Assembly: GCA_013415865.1 (NCBI GenBank)
Contig: CP058896.1
Location: 636,921 to 700,920 of the forward strand
Origin: Methanomassiliicoccales archaeon
GTDB lineage: Archaea > Thermoplasmatota > Thermoplasmata > Methanomassiliicoccales > UBA472
Direction of reading: 5' to 3'
Length of the DNA stretch: 64,000 nt
Made by a program: the position numbers and the translations under genes. Numbering within the stretch: the stretch's first letter is position 1; each line of letters begins with the position of its first letter. Shown piece by piece: positions 62,766-64,000 of this stretch. The notes under the pieces are model-generated. The model saw nothing but the letters and a program-made list of their open reading frames with translations, did not search any database and was not told where the DNA came from.

Positions 62766-63821
62766 TCACTCACCGAGGCCGTGCCTTCTCCTCATCTCCT
62801 CCGAGACACCGGTCAGCAGTTCCAGCACGCGGCCGCATCTCTCCTCGTCGAGACCTCCGAGGCCGCATTGGGGCGTCAGGACCGACCGTTCAAGGAGCAG
62901 GTCCCTGTCGACGCCCTTCGATACCAGGGAACCGATGCCATCCTCCAGTCTTGCCACGAGGGAATGGACCGTCTCCTTGTCGATCCTGCTGTCCATGTTC
63001 GGCACGATGCCCCAAGAGAGCGCCCCTCCCCTTTCCAAGAAGGAAGAGACCTCTTTGGGATAGAGCGCGATGGAGAAAGCATAGCTGTAGGCATCGAAGG
63101 ACAGCAGGTCGATGTTCGTTGAGAGCACCATCGGCCAATCGGTGTTCCCGCAGCAGTGGAGCCCTTTGATGCAGCTCAATCCGTCCAGCACCTCGTTTAT
63201 CCAAAGCACCACCTTCTCATGGGGGATAGGGGCGAAAGGGGTGCCCACCAGCGAGAGCGAGGGCTCATCGAGGAAGATCACCACGTTATCGTTCATCTCC
63301 TTGAGCTTCTTCTCCTGCCATCTCGCGCAGAAGTTGAGGTCCCTCCTGATGATCTCACCATAGAAGTCGTCGTAAAGGGCGGACTTGCCATTCTGGTCGA
63401 ATATCTGGAGCCCGGTGCTGATAGGTCCTGTCACCTGTCCTTTGACCGCCCTTGCTCCTGACGGCATCCTCCTCAAGAGCTCGAAGAGCCCGTGGAAGTT
63501 CTCCTCCTCATACGCGAAATGGTCGAGGTCCTCTTCCACCACCGCGATGTAGAACGCCTCAGGGTCATAGTCGTTCAGATCGACCGTGACCTTTTTCGCC
63601 TCGGCATCGATCCTTATCCCTGGTAGCTTGGTGGAGAACTGTGCGTACATGTTCTCCCCGAAACCGAGATTGGGCAGCTGGGGCCAGAAAGGGACCTCTT
63701 TAAGATGGGACATTATGAGGTCCAGGGCCTTCTTCGGGTCTGTGTGAGGCAATGAGCCGATGCAGGTTGACGCGCAGTTCCAATCCATATCTTGAATGCG
63801 AACGGCCCTCATCCTTATCAT
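62766..63821 (-). CDS. MetE-core methyltransferase, possible corrinoid-dependent methionine synthase
   Basis: A 351-aa protein of the MetE/UroD TIM-barrel superfamily without the N-terminal folate-binding half of MetE. Segments visible are CIGSLPHTDPKKALDLIM, KGQVTGPISTGLQIF, VVIFLDEPSLSLVGTPF, the zinc-site stretch GLHCCGNTDWP and a later TPQCGLGGL that supplies the final Cys. Short MetE-core enzymes are known as folate-independent methionine synthases, and some are thought to draw methyl groups from the corrinoid iron-sulphur protein. Its position next to cooC and the corrinoid protein genes fits that use, but substrate assignment is inference. In-frame ATGs lie at 63821, 63812 and 63788. 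Confidence 0.75.
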   Translation of the reverse strand: MIRMRAVRIQDMDWNCASTCIGSLPHTDPKKALDLIMSHLKEVPFWPQLPNLGFGENMYAQFSTKLPGIRIDAEAKKVTVDLNDYDPEAFYIAVVEEDLDHFAYEEENFHGLFELLRRMPSGARAVKGQVTGPISTGLQIFDQNGKSALYDDFYGEIIRRDLNFCARWQEKKLKEMNDNVVIFLDEPSLSLVGTPFAPIPHEKVVLWINEVLDGLSCIKGLHCCGNTDWPMVLSTNIDLLSFDAYSYAFSIALYPKEVSSFLERGGALSWGIVPNMDSRIDKETVHSLVARLEDGIGSLVSKGVDRDLLLERSVLTPQCGLGGLDEERCGRVLELLTGVSEEMRRRHGLGE

Positions 63822-63871
63822 TTTTTGCAGTCATATCTGAGGTGGACCGTACACCAGGACATAGAGGCAGT

Positions 63872-63976
63872 ATGTTGCGTCAAGAGGCGTATCGGGCCCT
63901 CGACCAGGATGTACGAGAGGCCTATTGGGTCAAAGACGTCATCAATGGCTGGCATCAGTTACTAGCCGCGCCTTGA
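63872..63976 (+). CDS. Possible 34-aa small protein
   Basis: ATG 63872 follows GAGGCAGT, a fair ribosome binding site, and runs to TGA 63974-63976. The product (MLRQEAYRALDQDVREAYWV...) is helical and well-composed for a protein but too short for any family call. It diverges from the MetE-core gene. It could be a chance frame. Confidence 0.3.
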   Translation: MLRQEAYRALDQDVREAYWVKDVINGWHQLLAAP

Positions 63977-64000
63977 CGGTAGGGAACCTGTCCACGTCAG

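Noticed and set aside
1..64000. CRISPR array or cas genes
   Set aside because: No regularly spaced short repeats and no recognisable Cas protein were found while reading either strand.

Overview
The window reads as chromosome from an anaerobic archaeon. Supporting signs are a tRNA-Leu gene with no encoded CCA, promoter-like A/T boxes placed for leaderless starts, a cyclic-2,3-diphosphoglycerate synthetase-like gene, a CooT-type nickel protein, and Wood-Ljungdahl (acetyl-CoA synthase) genes. A Thermoplasmata or methanogen-related euryarchaeote is my guess; the sequence alone does not settle it. The core genes (1-1430, 38.5-64 kb) are GC-richer than the A/T-rich defence genes between about 8.7 and 33.5 kb.

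Layout. (1) 1-2.66 kb: a 5'-truncated homospermidine synthase and a SAM methyltransferase. (2) 2,655-28,834: a 13,090-bp segment present twice in direct tandem. All predicted proteins agree between the copies, and only 2 bp (TT) of homology is seen at the junction. Each copy holds a metal-chelate or corrinoid-type uptake cluster (dockerin-bearing binding protein, methyltransferase, permease, divergent ATPase). It also holds a DUF6884-like/GIY-YIG-like pair, a nuclease-NACHT-HEAT immune-type protein, and the 5' two thirds of a very large helicase gene. The left helicase copy is therefore truncated (1062 aa) and only the right copy is complete (1589 aa). (3) 25.6-33.5 kb: the complete helicase carries a DUF1998/MZB-type Cys cluster and a C-terminal PLD-type nuclease motif. 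It is translationally coupled to an amino-DNA methyltransferase and then to an unrecognised 447-aa protein. This looks like a compacted DISARM-like defence module and is my best candidate for an undescribed system. (4) 33.5-38.5 kb: integrative-element core genes: HTH and RHH regulators, three small proteins too short for ordinary gene callers, a serine resolvase and a tyrosine integrase in one coupled operon ending 3 bp from tRNA-Leu(UAA). A 12-bp copy of the tRNA 3' end occurs at 8,651 (and in its duplicate at 21,741), a possible other end of the element.

(5) 38.6-51 kb: two PlsY-like genes, a frameshifted PEP synthase-like gene, the cDPG synthetase-like gene, a zinc-ribbon membrane protein, a large surface protein, cooT, an ABC-2 exporter, and regulators with winged-helix or ACT domains. 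(6) 51-55.5 kb: biotin ligase plus 12S-like, 5S-like and biotin-carrier subunits. This matches methylmalonyl-CoA:pyruvate transcarboxylase, with no biotin carboxylase or sodium-pump subunit nearby. (7) 55.5-64 kb: an M16 peptidase and a Wood-Ljungdahl block: a bacterial-length AcsB whose A-cluster cysteines fall one residue from their Moorella positions, AcsD, AcsC, a CooC ATPase and a MetE-core methyltransferase that may take methyl groups from the corrinoid protein. The catalytic CODH subunit is not in the window.

The duplication could be a genuine recent amplification or an assembly artefact; read-level evidence is needed to decide.
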